From assembly GCA_948474755.1 (NCBI GenBank), contig CAOLHI010002109.1, forward strand, positions 214,001-278,000: a DNA stretch of 64,000 bases, read 5' to 3'. Made by a program: the position numbers and the translations under genes. Below, one piece after another: positions 10,765 to 21,847 of this stretch. Every line of letters begins with the position of its first letter. The stretch's first letter is position 1. The notes below the pieces were generated by a model. The model was not told where the DNA came from and did no database searches. It was given only the letters and a program-made list of their open reading frames with translations. The DNA is from Ctenosaura bakeri. Lineage: Eukaryota; Chordata; Lepidosauria; Squamata; Iguanidae.

Positions 10765-10806
10765 TTCAGCAACATCTGGACAGCCACAATTTGCCCACCT
10801 TTGGGC
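10765..10806. mobile_element. Fragment of hAT-like palindromic repeat
   Basis: The phrase CAGCAACATCTGGACAGCCACA followed by TTGCCCACCT matches one terminus of the CCAGATGTTGTTGAAC palindromic element seen whole at 50693-50815. Confidence 0.45.
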
Positions 10807-11470
10807 CACGCGATCTCCAAAGACACTTTCTGCTCCATGCTTCTAGGATTATATCAGAGGAGATCGCCACAAGGCAATCTCATTGGTATGTGTAAAGTTT
10901 TGGGGTCTTTCCCTGGTGCCCGTTCATCGAGCGTTTGCATGCACCAAATGTAAATTTGGGGGGAAAAAAACACAACAAAGGACCAAGAACAGATGAGAAA
11001 AGTGAAAAACCGGAATCCAATAGGTTGCAATTTTGGTTGCAAATCATGGATTTGCCCTTTAAAAGTCAGGTGCTGGAGCCAACCCCGCAAATGTCAAATG
11101 CGGGTTCAATATTCACAGTCACCGGCTTGCCGCAATTCGTTAAGCAAATGTAGAGTTTAATAATCCGGGATGCACAAACTGAGCACCGCATTGATTCATT
11201 AGGGGTGTGTGTGTGTGTAAGGGTACATTTCAGTGACCTTCATGTGGCCGACACACCACAGTTCTGAGAAGTACAATGGAAGTCAAAAAATAATAATTTG
11301 GCAACTGATGCCAAAGTTCTGGGTGCTCAACCCCAGCGCTATGAAACTTTGTCAGTTTCCGTTCTTGTAGGCAGGAATGAAGAGTTTAGTCAGTTTTCAG
11401 TTCTCAAAAAATGCACGTAGTTCTCAAAGTTCTCAAAAAATGCAAGTAGTTCAATGACTACTTGCAAATC
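10807..11470. other. No gene seen
   Basis: Unique-looking DNA; only a (GT)n near 11205-11218 and a short direct duplication of GTAGTTCTCAAA near 11417-11440. Confidence 0.4.
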
Positions 11471-11607
11471 AGGCTACTTCTGCACTAGACCGTTATAGCG
11501 CTATTGTTCCACTTTTGACATCATATGGGTTTGCTGCAAACCCTGGGATTCCATAGGATGTTGGAAGTGGAATAATAGCACTATGACAGCATCGTTCGGA
11601 AATGGCC
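11471..11607. mobile_element. Palindromic MITE (family M), copy 4, short form
   Basis: Ends read CTTCTGCACTAGACCG and CATCGTTCGGAAATGGCC; arms are TTGTTCCACTTTTGACATC / GATGTTGGAAGTGGAATAA. Short central spacer, like copy 2. Confidence 0.82.
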
Positions 11608-11980
11608 TTAGTTTTTACAGCTTTAAACTACAGATTTGATATAGATATTAAATATATATATATATATTGATTTACTGACCCAAATATTGGTTAATGTAGT
11701 AATCAGACTAACCAACAAATGTATATTTCAAGTATGTTTAATTTACGATGCTAGCGTTTATATAGATTATTTTAGGTAGTCGATAACAAGGAGGGGAACC
11801 ACCTTTTAATTATTTGTTAGAAATTGTTCTCTTTTAGGAATTTGTCTATTTAGTTTAGATAGTTAGATTTGTTGTTTATTCTTTAATTATTTTCGATAGC
11901 CAGTTTAGATATTTTAGCATAGTATGTTTCTTTTGTCTATTGTATTTTTTATATTGTTTGATGCTTGTATTGGCTACTGT
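11608..11980. other. AT-rich stretch, no gene seen
   Basis: Strongly A/T-rich with a small (TA)n near 11650-11668 and many TTTAG/TAGTT words; no coding or named element. Confidence 0.4.
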
Positions 11981-12013
11981 ACTATATATGTATATATATA
12001 TACATATACTACA

Positions 12014-12057
<44 letters not shown>

Positions 12058-12058
12058 A
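11981..12058. repeat. (TA)n microsatellite
   Basis: Nearly uninterrupted TA dinucleotides over about 75 bp, with an internal ACTACAATAA interruption. Confidence 0.95.
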
Positions 12059-12479
12059 TGACAACTTGCAAATTAGCACTTTTTCTGTGCAAAAGGCTTG
12101 CCTGTTTTTCTCCACATAAAATGGCATTTTCTGTGTAGAAATGTTGTTGTCTGCACAAGAAGTCCTATTTTCTGTGCAGGGAACTTGCTGCCTTTCTGTA
12201 GTCCCCATTTCCTCTGCTTTTCCATGTTTCCCTTTGGACAGAATTTACACTGCATGTTCCTTGGGGCAGAGGCCTGTCTGTTTTTGTCTGTTACTCCATA
12301 AAATGCTGTATGTACTGTTAATACACACACCTAAATAATGATTTCAATCCAGAAATAAGGTCAGTTTCTGCACTTTAGTCTCCATGATATCGAAGGGGCT
12401 TAAGTTCCTAGGATTCAAGGTCTGGGGTTGAATTTTCTGGGCCTGGGATGGTCAAGACTGGGTAAATCTGCTCCCTTCT

Positions 12480-12690
12480 GTATCTTTTGACTGCTTGGTT
12501 GTCATGTTCTTTGAGTCATTTCTGATTTGTGGTGACCTTCAGTGGGCTTTATCACGGGATGTTCTTGGCAAGGCCTGTTCAGAGGGGGCTTGCCTTTGCT
12601 GTCCTCTGAGGCTGAGAGAGTGTGCCTTGCCCCAAAGCGGGTATCCATGGCTGAGATGGGATTTGAACACTGGTGTCTTATGCTGCATTC
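12480..12690 (-). mobile_element. tRNA-derived SINE (Sauria-type), antisense
   Basis: In antisense order it shows GAGTCATTTCTGATTTGTGG (tail end), CTTGGCAAGGCCTGTTCAGA, GTCCTCTGAGGCTGAGAGAG, then CCATGGCTGAGATGGGATTT, the complement of the tRNA-like head with its B-box region. Confidence 0.75.
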
Positions 12691-12734
12691 GGCAAGTATC
12701 GCAGGAAGCAGTCTGGCAGTTATGCCAGAAATTT

Positions 12735-12832
12735 AACCTTGGCAAACTACAAATCCCAGAATTTCATAGGACGGAGCCAGGGCACTTGAAGAGGAATCAC
12801 AGTGCTATAACAGCACAGTCTGCGCATACCCT
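12735..12832. mobile_element. MITE (family M related), right half
   Basis: CAAACTACAAATCCCAGAAT, then GAGGAATCACAGTGCTATAACAG, matches the right arm of family M; the left arm is absent. It follows the SINE directly. Confidence 0.55.
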
Positions 12833-13319
12833 TGATCCAGCAATTACATTTTAATGATGGATTTTTTAAAGATCCCTGTGTATTTTCCCTCCTTTTCATA
12901 CCGCCTTTGTTATTCCGAGCAAATCCATTCTAGCGGAAAAGATGTTTGTGCGCAAGTAAAGATAAATATGGTGCAGGGTTTCAGCTTTCCCTGTGGCCTT
13001 GAGTGAGACGGTGTTTTTTGTTAGCGCATCCAAGGGGTCCCTGTTAATTGCCGCCATCAGCCAGCATCTGCTTTGATCCTGGGGCATGCTGCATAGATTG
13101 CGCGTGCAGCATAGCACGGCCAAGCACGCCCCTTGCTGTCTGACTGCAGAGATCATAAGGGCTCAGGCACGGAGGAGAGATTTCCTAGGGCGTGGGGGTA
13201 CTCCTGCCATTTCCTCCCACGGCTCTCCGTTGTCCTTCTGGGCTTGTTTTTGGCTCATTAACGGAGTGGAAGGGCCTTCTCAAAGAAGACATCACAGCCT
13301 TGGCTTCTCATGAGCGCAG
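12833..13319. other. No gene seen
   Basis: Unique-looking sequence, moderately GC-rich in its second half. No supported feature. Confidence 0.4.
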
Positions 13320-13600
13320 CTCACCCTTGCCAGGTGACTTTGGCTACCTGTGGGGTGTGGCTTCACCTTGCTGTAGGCCCTTATCGTGCAACGTTGCCAT
13401 CCCGGCACGGCGACACGTTGCTCCCGGTCCACAATGCACACTACCGCACCACATCGTTGCCGACCAGGTGCTGTTGTGTCCCCAGCCGTTGCAATTGCAC
13501 CACATGCTATTACTGGAAAAAATCTGGAAATGACCCACTTTCTTGCAATGATGCTATCAGCTGCAGGCATGCAGTAAGGGCCAAAGCACCATCGAGTGTT
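13320..13600. repeat. Diverged GC-rich repeat, unclassified
   Basis: Alternating GTTGC and GCAAC/CACC words (CAACGTTGCCATCCC, CACATCGTTGCCGACC, CAGCCGTTGCAATTGC) resemble 7545-7690. It has no long frame with a domain. It may be a CpG-decayed palindromic transposon. Confidence 0.3.
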
Positions 13601-14055
13601 TCCTTCTGGAGTGCAGCGGTGCAGGAAGAGGCAGGCTGTACTGCGGAAAGAAGAAGCATGTCCCCAATGGTGCCCATCCTCTGGCAGCTGGGTAGGTGCA
13701 GTGGGGAGCGTTCGGGTCCTGATCCAAGAAGGGCTTCTTCTGATCATCTTAGAGCGCACCAGTCCAACCTGCAGAGGCGGACCCAGGGAAAAGCCAGCCC
13801 AAGTCCCAAAGTGATACGATGAATGTAGAAGCAAAAGTAGTCCAAGCTGTCCGGAGCTGAGTGAAGCAAACAGTTCTGAGCCAAATCCAGAAAACAAGGA
13901 AGGAGTTGGCAGAGAGATGAGTCCAGATTCAAGCCAAAGGGCAGAAGATACACCAAGCTGAGCATATCAAACAAGGTTACCGGGGGGCATTGGATCTGTT
14001 TTCTGCAACACCAGACAGCCTTGGCTGAGCTAATTTATATCTGGCAGTAGATTAG
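13601..14055. other. No gene seen
   Basis: No supported coding or repeat signal; the 201-codon minus frame crossing this area shows no domain. Confidence 0.4.
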
Positions 14056-14658
14056 CCCAGATGGCCTCATTAACTCAGCATACTTTACTTAAAGCAGAGA
14101 AGAGCGTCTTTGGTGGGGTGTCTCCTTGGCTTTGGAACTCCCTCCAAAGGGAAACTCAACCTGCCCCGTCTTTGCTGTCTTTTCACCGGCAGCTGAAGAT
14201 ATCCCTCTTTAAACTGGCCTTCAACTGACCAGGAGAGAGGCATATGCAATTAGCTGTGCTCTTTTTTAAAAAAAATGTAGTTTGGAAATATATTTTAATT
14301 CTTTTTAAGTTAAGGTCTTAGGCCATTTCCACACTACCCTGTTATAGTGCTATTATTTCACTGCTATACCACCCTCCTATGGAATCCTGGGGTCTGTAGT
14401 TTACAGAGTGGCATGTAGAATTCTTAGCCAGAAAGCTCTTGGGCCTCAAGAAACTACAAACCCCAGAATTCCACAGGACGCTAAAAGTGGAATAATAGCA
14501 CTGTAAGAGCGCAGCGTGGAAAGGCTCTTAGATTATTAATTTTACTGATGGTTTAACACCTTAAAAAAAACTTTTGGACTTTATAATGCTTAGCTGTTAC
14601 GTTTGAAACTTATATTGTTAAGTGGCTTTGCGTCCCACTTGGCGAAAATGTGGGATAT

Positions 14659-14660
<2 letters not shown>
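14056..14660 (+). mobile_element. L2-like LINE 3' end, split by a MITE
   Basis: GGCTTTGGAACTCCCTCC... with TGCTGTCTTTTCACCGGCAG and CTCTTTAAACTGGCCTTCAA encodes a LWNSLQRE...SFHRQLKISLFKLAF-like LINE C-terminus, followed by 3'UTR. The UTR is interrupted at 14321-14527 by MITE copy 6 and resumes at 14528, ending with GGCTTTGCGTCCCACTTGGC and GTGGGATATTA, the tail of L2-type elements. The tail runs straight into the GATA tract. Confidence 0.6.
14321..14527. mobile_element. Palindromic MITE (family M), copy 6, long form
   Basis: Ends are GGCCATTTCCACACTACCCT and AGCGCAGCGTGGAAAGGC; the centre has TAGCCAGAAAGCTCTTGGGC. TCTTA lies at both sides (14316-14320 and 14526-14530), compatible with a short target duplication ending in TTA. 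Confidence 0.88.
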
Positions 14661-14717
<57 letters not shown>

Positions 14718-15054
14718 GTGTGTGGATGGATGGATGGATGGATGGATGGATGGATGGATGTGTGGATGGGTGGATGGATGGATGGATGGATGGATGGGTG
14801 GGTGGGTGGGTGGATGTATGGGGGTGTGTGTGTGTGTGGATGGATGGATGGATGGATGGATGGATGGGTGGATGGGTGTGTGTGTGGGTGGGTGGATGGA
14901 TGGGTGGGTGGGTGGGTGGGTGGATGGATGGGTGGGTGGGTGGGTGGGTGGGTGGATGCGTGGGTGTGTGGGTGTGTGGATGGATGGATGGATGGATGGA
15001 TGGATGGATGTGTGTGTGTGGGTGTGTGTGGATGGATGGATGGATGGATGGATG

Positions 15055-15112
<58 letters not shown>

Positions 15113-15134
15113 ACAGACAGACAGACAGATAGAT
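14661..15134. repeat. Compound tetranucleotide tract (GATA / GATG / GGTG / GACA)
   Basis: It begins as (GATA)n, passes through blocks of (GATG)n, (GTGG)n and (GT)n, returns to (GATA)n at 15055 and ends as (GACA)n. Frames in all three phases look open and encode MDGW-type repeats; these are not genes. Confidence 0.97.
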
Positions 15135-15227
15135 GCCTAGCTTTGCAAGTGGAGATTTTCACTGCACAACCCCAATGTGGAATCTCACCTAAAGTGTGCA
15201 TTCCCCACCGCCCTGTCTCTGTTCCTC

Positions 15228-15360
15228 TGATTTGTTTCTTTGGAGTATATATACCCCAACTTTCAGCCAAAAAGGCTCCCAAAGCAGCTTGCAAGTTGTG
15301 AATTTCACATTTCCCTGCCCTCCGGCTTTTAATCTAAAAAAGGCACAACACAGCCAGAAG
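15228..15360 (-). mobile_element. L2-like LINE tail, antisense
   Basis: GGAGTATATATACCCCAAC then CAGCCAAAAAGGCTCCCAAAGCAGCTTGCAA is the antisense of a reptile LINE tail (TTGCAAGCTGCTTTGGGAGCC...). The rest of the element is not recognisable. Confidence 0.45.
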
Positions 15361-16385
15361 CAAAAGGGAACGGTCACAGAGGGAGGGATTTTGTCCAGCA
15401 GGTGCCGGCTGCTCTTCTCTCCCTCGGAGGCCAGAGCAAGGCCAGTTGCAAAGGAAGAAGAGCCTCCCATCAGCTTCGGAGGCCAAGGCGCGACAGAGAG
15501 GTGCCTGCCTGTTCCCTTCTCTGTCAGCAGTTGCACATTTCTCTTTAGACAGCCTGAAATTCCATTAGCTCTCTACTTTTCTACTTCTCAGGAAGCCTGG
15601 ATCCTCATATTTCAGATTGCAGATCTGCGTTGCTTCTGGTGCAGAATTAATCAGCCTTACGATGAGTTACACCTCCCAGGGCTGAGGTGGAGCTTGGGGG
15701 TGAGTCTCCGCTATTTAGGTTTTGCCAAGGCATATAAGCAATGTGAATAATCATTCATTCATTTATTTATTTTTTTATTGTCCAGGTTTCTGCATTTGCA
15801 TATTGCCTTAAAAACTACAGCCTGGGGCTCCTCGAAAGGGATTAAAGAGAATTAGTTGTCCAAATCCTATTTAAACCCTCCAAGCTACTGCAAGGAGTGT
15901 GGAACCTTTTTCTTTCTTTCTTAATTTTTTTTCTTTGCATTAAGAAACGAGCCAGCTAGCGGTCGGGGCAGGCATCTCATCTGACAAAAACCACAGACTC
16001 ATTGAATTGCTTTCCTGCTTCTCTAAAAGGGAATTGATTCTGGGAGAAATTTGCTCACTTACTTAAGATGCATGGGAGAATTTCCCTGGGACCACATTTT
16101 TTTTTAGGTGAAGCAATCTCGTTTGTGCTTCCCGGACTAATAATACACCAATTTGAACACGGTTGTCCTTTGTACTGTAAGCATCTTCAGGTAGAGCATG
16201 TGAGTTTTGCATTAACTTTGCATGGGCTGCTTGAGATAGGAAAGTGGAAACTGCAACAAACTGTTGTAGCATATCTGCATTGCTTGTGGCCCAGGCCCTC
16301 AGCTGCTTCCTATGCAGCACGCAAAGCTATTGGACTGATATGCTCTGCTCTTCCTGAGGCAGCTATCCAACAGGGAGAGTTGTCT
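15361..16385. other. No gene seen
   Basis: Unique-looking sequence with short T-rich tracts near 15763-15780 and 15907-15940. A 184-codon plus frame overlaps its start but has no domain. Confidence 0.4.
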
Positions 16386-16692
16386 CTTCGTCAGCCACCC
16401 CTTCCTGCTCAGACTCCAGATCCCGGCCCAAGATGCTCTCTCAGAATCCTCCTCAACCATCATCCATGCCTCTTTTACCATCACAATCTCTTCCACCATG
16501 ACTGTCGCCCCTTCCTCCACCACCATCATCTTCACCTGGTCCTTTGCCATCAGCTCCTCCATCTTCATCACCTCTTCTCCTTCCTCCTGTTCTTTCTCCA
16601 TCACCATCTTCAGTTCTTCCTCCACTCCTGCTATCACCACTATCAGTATCACCCACATCTCTTCCACCACTGCCAACATCACCATCTTCACC
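16386..16692. repeat. Degenerate triplet-like tract (CCATC/TCC), left part
   Basis: Imperfect repeats of CACCATC, CTCCTCC and CATCTTC give a pyrimidine-rich strand. It resumes after the CR1 at 17257, so the two parts were once continuous. Confidence 0.75.
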
Positions 16693-17256
16693 TAGATTCA
16701 TAGAATCCTAGAGTTGGAAGAGACTCCAGGGGCCATCCAGTCATGGTCACGCAGGAACACATCCATGGTCACGCAGGAACACACATCACAGCACCCCCAA
16801 CAGATGGCCATCCACCCTCTGCTTAAAAACCACCAAAGAAGGAGGAGACTCCACCACACCCCACGGAGGCAGCAGATTCCACTACTAGAGAGTTGTGACC
16901 ACCAAGAAGTTCTTCCTGAGGTTCAAGGGGAATCTCCTTTCCTGCAGCTTGAATCCATGGCTCCTTGTCCAAGTCGGAAAACAAGCCCGCTCCCTCCTTG
17001 ACATGGCATCCCTTCAAAAATTTAAACATGGCTATCAGGTCCCCTCTTAACCTTCTCTCCTGCAGACCAAACATCCCCAGCTCCCTAAGCCGCTCCTCAG
17101 AGGGCTTCATGGCTTCCAGATCCTCCACCATTTTGGTCCTCCTCCTCTGGACACGCTCCAGCTTGTCGATATCCTTCTTGAAATGAGGTGCCCAGAAGTG
17201 GACACAGGATTCCAGATGAGGTCTAACCAATGCAGAATAGAGTGGTACCTCTTCCA
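16693..17256 (-). mobile_element. CR1 LINE inserted in a triplet-like tract
   Basis: The 3' end (minus strand) is at ATTCATAGAATCCTAGAGTT. On the minus strand the ORF2 frame runs [20 protein letters not shown] to [14 protein letters not shown] with one frame change near 16970. A small duplication (CATGGTCACGCAGGAACAC) lies at 16742-16785. Confidence 0.88.
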
Positions 17257-17540
17257 TCACCGTACATCTTTCTATCTTTCAGTAACATTATCACTTGCTC
17301 TATTACACCACCATCTTTTGCCCCATTGTCATCTCCTCCTTTTTCTCCAGCACCACCGTTTCCCCTTCTTCTTCCTTCCCCCCCAATCACCACTTCCACT
17401 GTCACCATCTTTTCCACCACCATCTTCAGATATTCCTCCTCCACCAACCTCTCCATCGCTTCCTCCGCAATCATCACCATGACTTCCTCTGCCAACATGA
17501 TTATGATCTCCTTCCCTTCCCCCGCCGCCCCCGAAACATG
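17257..17540. repeat. Degenerate triplet-like tract, right part
   Basis: The same CACCATC / TCCTCC / CTTCC composition as 16386-16692. Minus-strand frames rich in E, V and M across it are artefacts. Confidence 0.75.
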
Positions 17541-18242
17541 CTAAACGCACCCTGTAGCGAGCTGTAGAATGGCTGCACCATGATTTGTCTAATAAACCCT
17601 ACTTAGTTCACAGAACAAGATTACATTGCTTTTTAAAAGTAACAAGGAGTGATAAAGTATCTTAGGGGGAAAATCAATAGGAAGCAGTTTAGCCGCCTCC
17701 AGAGTCCTTGAACAGGGATCTTCGTGGAAGTCTCGGTAGGAAAGCAAGCAGCAATCAAACAAGATGCCACTGGACAAGCTGGGTGGAAGGATCCGACAGC
17801 CCCTTTGCTCCCAAATTCATGGTTTAGGTTTCCTTTCCTATTCACAAGTGCTGAGAGCTACGTTCAAAGTCCTGGCTTTAACCATGAAAGCTCCAAGCAA
17901 GTGGGGATCAGACCTGAAGAAGTATTTCCAGCCATATCTGGAGCTTAAGATCTTTATCTTATCCAAGTGCGTTTATCATTGGTGGCACCTAGTTATGGAT
18001 CGTCTCCTCATAGGCTTGTCAAGGCAAAAAAACACTCAGAAGCAGTTTGCCAGAGTTTACCTGCAAAGTACTAACAAGAGTTAACTGCCGTACCACTGCT
18101 GTAGCCTCCCGAAGGCACGTCACTTAACATCACCTCCCACTACTGTTGCTTGCTTTCCAGAGTTTTTTCCTGTCTTTGCCACTGGAAACACCACTTATCT
18201 TCTGAGGGAAGCCATTTCTCTCTGAAGAAGATGGATGCCTCT
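17541..18242. other. No gene seen
   Basis: Unique-looking sequence; a 106-codon plus frame at 17764-18084 has no recognisable domain. Confidence 0.4.
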
Positions 18243-18671
18243 TAGGGCTTTTCCGCACTACACTATTACAGCGCTATTATCTTTTATTTATTTGTATCCC
18301 GCCTCTCCACATGGATCGAGGCGGGGAACAACTTACAAGTAGCATGCATTTCTATACATGCCCCCAACAAGCTGGGTACTCATTTTACTGACCTGCGGAA
18401 GGATGGAAGGCTGAGTCAACCTTGGAGCCCAGCAGGATTGAACTCACAACCTTGTGGCTTGCAGAACTGGCATTTAACCACTGTGCCACCAGGGCTCCAC
18501 TTCTACTTCCACTTGCAACCTCCCATGGAGTCCTGGGGTTTGCAGTTTAGGGAGGGGCCTTGAGAATTCACAGCCAGAGCACTCTTTGGCCCCAGTAAAC
18601 TGCAAACCCCAGAATTCCACAGGAGGTTGAAAGTGGAATAATAACAGAGTAGCATGGAAAGGCCGTTAGTT
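18243..18671. mobile_element. Palindromic MITE (family M), copy 7, split by a SINE
   Basis: The left end GGGCTTTTCCGCACTACACT is interrupted within the left arm after GCGCTATTAT by a SINE (18281-18498) and resumes TTCCACTTGCAACCTCC. The right end is CATGGAAAGGCC at 18667. TTA flanks the element on both sides (TCTTA / CGTTA). Confidence 0.85.
18281..18498 (-). mobile_element. tRNA-derived SINE (GCCCTGGTGGCGCAG family), in MITE
   Basis: Antisense. The tRNA-like head is at the right end: GCCACCAGGGC is the complement of GCCCTGGTGGC (A-box region) and GGATTGAACTCACAACC the complement of the B box. The tail end is at the left, TTTATTTGTATCCCGCCTCTCC. Confidence 0.88.
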
Positions 18672-19735
18672 TGGAGTGGGAGCATTTCCACCTGGGCTGA
18701 CCATGCTAGGGAACTTGCTAGGGTCTAGTCTCCTGAAGGTATTGGTTTCACATTTTCTAGGACTCTCAGATCCATGCACACCATCTACTCCATGTTGTGG
18801 TGTGCATCTGAGATAGGCAACATCACTTATTTGGAAAGACAATTGCTGAGGGTGACTGGAATACCAGTCCACCCTTGTTTCCCAGGTAGAATCACGTAGC
18901 TGAAACTGGGCCCTGAATCAGTTTGGGAAGGGCTCTGTCTCTCGCTCTCTCTTTCTCTCTCTCTCACAAACACACAATTATTCTTGGCCAAGAGAGAATA
19001 TCTTCTCAGCCTCTGCTGCAACGGTAGTCTGATCAAATGGACAAAGCTTATTCTAAACATCATGTCCCTTCTGGTTTAATTTTTGGCCGGTTTGGTTTTT
19101 TTCCAAAAGATTCTGGGACGTGGAGGGTTGAGGATTGTGTGAGCAAATCCACTGCCTTTTTCAGAGATGTTGACCCATTTTGGGTGGAGTTTTTTTGCCC
19201 AAACAAAAAGTTTTGAGGCCTGGCAGCTTCAGAGGTCTCCAACTGAGGCCCCAGGGGGCACACGTAGACCTTAGGTGGTGGCATTTTGCTCACCCCTGCC
19301 TTGAAACTGTTTGTGTCAGCCAGATCGTTATGCAGGACGGGGCAGCGCATCTCCATGCTATGCATTGGGGAGGTCTTTGAACAACAAGGGAAACATGTTC
19401 TTGTAACACCCTGGAGTCAATTCAAGAAACCGGGGGCGGCGGGGGGGGGGAGAAATGATTTTCTGAAAAAGTGCTATGACCAGGAAAAAGAAGTTTTAAA
19501 TATAAGTACAAGCAGCTGCAGCCAGACTGCTGACTGGGGCTGGTTGCAAGGAAGAGACAACTCCCTTGCTGAAACAGCTTCATTAGCTGCCAATCTGTTT
19601 CTGGGCAAAGTGCTAGTTTTGACCTAAAAACTCCTATACAGCTTGTGCCCAGACTGTCTGAAAGCTCGTAGCTCCCCATACAAGCCTGCTTGACTCTTAT
19701 GATCTTCACGAAAGGGCTTTCTTCTAGTCCCACCT
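18672..19735. other. No gene seen
   Basis: Unique-looking sequence with a (TC)n run near 18940-18964 and a G run near 19437-19450. No supported gene. Confidence 0.4.
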
Positions 19736-20056
19736 CATAGAATCATAGAATCATAGAATCATAGAAATGTAGAGTTGGAAGAGACCCCAGGGGCCATCCA
19801 GTCCAACCCCCTGCCATGCAGGAACACCCTCAAAGCACTCCCTTTGACAGATGGTCATCCAGCCTCTGCCTAAAAACCTCCAAGGAAGGAGACTCCACTA
19901 CACTCCGAGGCAGCAGATTCCACTGCCGATCAGCCCTGACTGTCAGGAAGTTCTTCCTGAGGTTCAGGTGGAATCTCCTTTCCTGCAGCTTGAATCCATT
20001 GCTCCTTGTCCTGGTCTCTGGAGCAGCAGAAAACAAGCCCTCTCCTTCCTCTACCT
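19736..20056 (-). mobile_element. CR1 LINE, short 3' end
   Basis: Begins with three copies of the antisense tail octamer (ATAGAATC), then 3'UTR, then the last roughly 68 codons of ORF2 in one open frame ([20 protein letters not shown]). 5'-truncated at CCTCTACCTC. Nearly identical to the 24 kb and 26.8 kb copies, so young. Confidence 0.92.
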
Positions 20057-20079
20057 CTTTTTAGGCTCAGCTGGCAAGG

Positions 20080-20240
20080 ACATGGGAGAGACCTTTCTTG
20101 GTGGTCGCTTTGGCACTCCTCAATTTCTGACTTATGGTGACCTAAAGGCGAATCTACCATGGGGTTTTCTGGTGGCTGAGACAGTGTGATGTGCCCAAGA
20201 TCCCCCCCAGTGGGTTTCCATGGCTGGGTGGGGACCTGAA
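20080..20240 (-). mobile_element. tRNA-derived SINE (Sauria-type), antisense
   Basis: TTTCTGACTTATGGTGACCT, TACCATGGGGTTTTCTGGTGGCTGAGACAGTGTG, then TGGGTTTCCATGGCTGGGTG follow the antisense family order. It follows a CR1 by about 25 bp. Confidence 0.7.
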
Positions 20241-20409
20241 CTCTCTCCCCAAAATGAACAAATTCCTCTCCTGTTTGCAAAGTCCAAATTCTACCCCAGG
20301 CAATTTCCATGTCAGTTGGGCAGCCAATGCACCCTGGATTTTAGTTTGCATCCTAAAGTAACTGTCCATGGTACTGAAGCACATCACCCTAAACAGGTTC
20401 AGTATCTTT

Positions 20410-20609
20410 GGCCACTTCCGCACAACAGTTATAGTGCTATTATTCCACTTTCAACATCCTCTGGAATCCTGGGGTTTACAGTTTAGACAGGGGCATTTCA
20501 AATTCACAGCCAGAGAGTTTTGAGACCCCAGGAAACTACAAACTCCAGAATTCCACGGATGCTGAAAGTGGAATAATAGCACTATAACCCGTGTCGTGCA
20601 GAAATGGCC
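20410..20609. mobile_element. Palindromic MITE (family M), copy 8, long form
   Basis: Ends GGCCACTTCCGCACAACAG and GTGTCGTGCAGAAATGGCC; centre CACAGCCAGAGAGTTTTGAG. TTT lies on both sides. Confidence 0.87.
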
Positions 20610-20865
20610 TTTTAAAAAGTGCCTTTAAAACTCACATGGAAACCCGAAGTGGATTTAACACCCAGGGAAATTAAGAGGTGCCGTGGGCTTCAGTTTTAGC
20701 GGCCAGGTCGCTATCAGAGGTAAAATGCCTGTTATTTAAAAAGAAGTAACAGCCCTGATTCAAAACATCTGCTTTGGTTGCTGACGCATGGATTTAAACA
20801 CAGAATTTTTACCACTAAGCAGTCAAAGTCCTGGTTGGATTAGTTTGTCCTAAGCATCCTGAAAT
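20610..20865. other. Possible fragment of fold-back family F
   Basis: The phrases GTGCCTTTAAAACTCACATGG and CCCGAAGTGGATTTAACACCC resemble parts of the element at 42055-42375 (CTTTAAAGCTGAGTC...GGAGTGGAT). No gene. Confidence 0.3.
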
Positions 20866-21257
20866 GTTATAGAATCATAGAATCATAGAAATGTAGAGTT
20901 GGAAGAGACCCCAGGGGCCATCTAGTCCAACCCCCTTCAGCCATGCAGGAACACCCTCAAAGCATTCCCGACAGATGGCCATCCAGCCTCTGCTTAAAAA
21001 CCTCCAAGGAAGGAGGAGACTCCTCCACACTCAATGGAGGCAGCAGATTCCACTGCCAGACAGCCCTGACCGTCAGGAAGTTCTTCCTGAGGTTCAGGTG
21101 GAATCTCCTTTCCTGCAGCTGGAATCCATTGCTCCTTGTCCTGGTCTCTGGAGCAGCAGAAAACAAGCGCTCTCCTTCCTCTACGTGGCATCCCTTCAAA
21201 TATTTAAACATGGCTCTCATGTCCCCTCTTAACCTTCTCTTCCGCAGACTAACATTA
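20866..21257 (-). mobile_element. CR1 LINE 3' end
   Basis: Antisense octamer tail at 20871-20890, 3'UTR, then ORF2 codons from [20 protein letters not shown] to the stop with one open frame of about 100 codons. 5'-truncated after CTTCTCTTCCGCAGACTAA. Confidence 0.92.
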
Positions 21258-21847
21258 TGACATTTCCTCATCCAAAAGTTATGCCAGTGTCTGAATATTT
21301 CAGTTGCTTGGCTTCCTGAATCTTCCTGAACCTTTTCCCAACTCTAAAATACCGGATTCCGGCAACCGGAATCGCTGAATATCCTTAAGCAGCTTCAGCC
21401 AACGGGATCAATCCACTACGACGTCAGGTTGCAATCTCCACTCCATTTGCTGTTGTGTAATTGCCAATTACCCTAATTTGGCTTATATTAAATTGCAATT
21501 TTGAAATGAAAATGGAAGACTTGTCTTTTCAGAAGCGGGAGTTGGGCTGGAGATGAGCAAGGCGTCTTCTCCAGAGAGTTCGTGGCAGATCCACATCACT
21601 GGCCTATTTCTTGGGACAAAGCTGATACATTATTCTCAATGAAATGGTTAATTACTGCTCGTTTGCATTGTTTGCACTTTTGGAGGGGGAAAAAATTAGG
21701 ATTAGCTATCCAAAACTCTGCTTATTGGGAGAAAGGGGAATGTACACTCATGATCGCATACATGCTTTATGGATATATGTGTTCTGCAAAAATGTTGCAT
21801 TAAAGACAAGTAGACAATTCTTTAATTTAAATTGATTGGTTTGTATT
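21258..21847. other. No gene seen
   Basis: Unique-looking sequence, moderately AT-rich; no supported feature. Confidence 0.4.

Noticed and set aside
11981..12310. CRISPR-like or structured RNA array near the (TA)n
   Set aside because: No regular repeat-spacer pattern; only a weak duplication of CTGTTTTT...CATAAAATG about 180 bp apart. The genome is vertebrate.
14590..15294. 234-codon ORF of SIYLS/HPSIHPS repeats and MDGW-type frames
   Set aside because: Tetranucleotide repeats have a period of 12 bases in frame and stay open in several frames.
16068..16703. 211-codon plus-strand ORF ending in His/Leu-rich repeats
   Set aside because: Its second half is the triplet-like tract; the first half shows no domain.
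16299..17498. Glu/Val/Met-rich frames resembling coiled coils
   Set aside because: Reading of degenerate CCATC/TCC tracts; interrupted by a CR1.
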